In this document: in pieces, positions 31,311 to 31,541 of the stretch
Layout: each line of letters begins with the position of its first letter
Numbering within the stretch: position 1 is the first letter of the stretch
Assembly: GCF_004570345.1 (NCBI RefSeq)
Contig: NZ_SPQM01000054.1
Span: 1-31,541, forward strand
Source of the DNA: Blastococcus sp. CT_GayMR20
GTDB lineage: Bacteria > Actinomycetota > Actinomycetes > Mycobacteriales > Geodermatophilaceae
Direction: 5' to 3'
DNA: 31,541 bases
Notes under the pieces: generated by a model
What the model was told of the DNA's origin: nothing
The model's database searches: none
The model's input: the letters and a program-made list of their open reading frames with translations, nothing else
Translations under genes and position numbers: made by a program

Positions 31311-31541
31311 ATGTCCTGGGGGCCTACGCTGAGTGATGATCTCCCCGCTGCGGCACACCGGTCCCAGGAACCGGGGCCCGGACGGATCTCGGGAAGCGCC
31401 CTCCGGTCCCTCAGGACGAGGCACCGTCAGGTCACGGCACGTCCGGACAGCACCTCTCCAGCCCCTCCGAGCCTGGACGCGGAGATGGTCGTCGCGGTCT
31501 ACCGGGCGCTCCTGGGCCGTGCTCCGGATGCCGACGGCCTC
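31311..31541 (+). CDS. Start of a DUF4214-type protein, cut by the window edge
   Basis: A frame of 77 codons open to the last base. The first 57 residues are low in hydrophobics and rich in Ser, Pro, Arg and Thr (MSWGPTLSDDLPAAAHRS at the start), with no signal peptide. Then follows MVVAVYRALLGRAPDADGL, which matches the opening motif of DUF4214 units (aromatic/hydrophobic, Y-R-x-L-L-G-R-x-P-D-x-x-G-L) and the first units of the two secreted enzymes in this window (GLYQDMMGRAPDTVGL, GLYADILGREGEPQGV). The start is uncertain: ATG at 31311 has no clear ribosome-binding site but a TACGAT box nearby. DUF4214 proteins without a signal peptide can be glycosyltransferase or methyltransferase fusions; the rest lies outside. 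Confidence 0.6.
   Translation, partial: MSWGPTLSDDLPAAAHRSQEPGPGRISGSALRSLRTRHRQVTARPDSTSPAPPSLDAEMVVAVYRALLGRAPDADGL

Noticed and set aside
1..31541. tRNA, rRNA, CRISPR, insertion sequence or phage genes
   Set aside because: No cloverleaf-like sequence, regularly spaced repeats, transposase or integrase motif, or phage structural gene was found on reading. A covariance-model scan would be needed to exclude small RNAs.

Overview
The window comes from a very GC-rich actinobacterium. Coding density is high, GTG starts are common, neighbouring genes overlap by ATGA or GTGA, and several starts look leaderless (a TAnnnT box 6-10 bases before the start codon). The left part keeps a gene set that I recall from Mycobacterium tuberculosis around Rv3267-Rv3277: GtrA, purK, purE, a FadE25-like acyl-CoA dehydrogenase, a TIGR03089 protein and an LCP protein. 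The cell-wall gene content, and secreted enzymes ending in DUF4214-like modules, suggest a Geodermatophilaceae-type organism (Blastococcus, Geodermatophilus or Modestobacter). The genus is inferred, not shown.

Layout. 1-6.8 kb: the 3' part of sbcC, then gtrA (minus), purK-purE, an acyl-CoA dehydrogenase, and a minus-strand TIGR03089-DUF1028 pair. 6.85-11.0 kb: an LCP cell-wall ligase-like protein (minus), divergent from a secreted zinc amidase of the peptidoglycan-recognition type. 11.1-14.9 kb (minus): a PAP2 phosphatase and a UbiA-family decaprenyl-phosphate phosphoribosyltransferase, then a Wzm/Wzt-like ABC exporter. 15.0-19.6 kb (plus): a Wzx-like flippase, a large GT-C-like membrane protein and a GT4 glycosyltransferase. 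19.8-21.6 kb: a secreted SpoIID/LytB protein. 21.7-26.8 kb (minus): a four-gene operon of a GT4, an FkbM methyltransferase and two paralogous GT4 enzymes. 26.9-28.9 kb (plus): two tandem GDP-mannose 4,6-dehydratase genes. 29.0-31.2 kb: an OafA-type acyltransferase with an SGNH domain. 31.3 kb to the edge: the start of another DUF4214-type gene.

How it fits together. From 11 to 31 kb this looks like a surface-polysaccharide locus. It makes a 6-deoxyhexose nucleotide precursor, transfers sugars, adds methyl and acyl groups, and exports by two routes (flippase and ABC transporter). The UbiA/PAP2 pair points to a polyprenyl-phosphate pentose donor. Interleaved are secreted peptidoglycan-remodelling enzymes (amidase and SpoIID/LytB) and an LCP protein of the kind that attaches glycans to peptidoglycan.

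The most interesting observation is that the amidase and the SpoIID protein, whose catalytic domains are unrelated, end in the same module. It has four DUF4214-like units at nearly identical spacing (49/56/47 and 48/56/46 residues) and ends in R-F-P. A third gene starting at the right edge opens with the same motif. I propose that the module attaches these enzymes to the glycan made by the locus; this is a hypothesis. No tRNA, rRNA, CRISPR array, insertion sequence or prophage gene was recognised.
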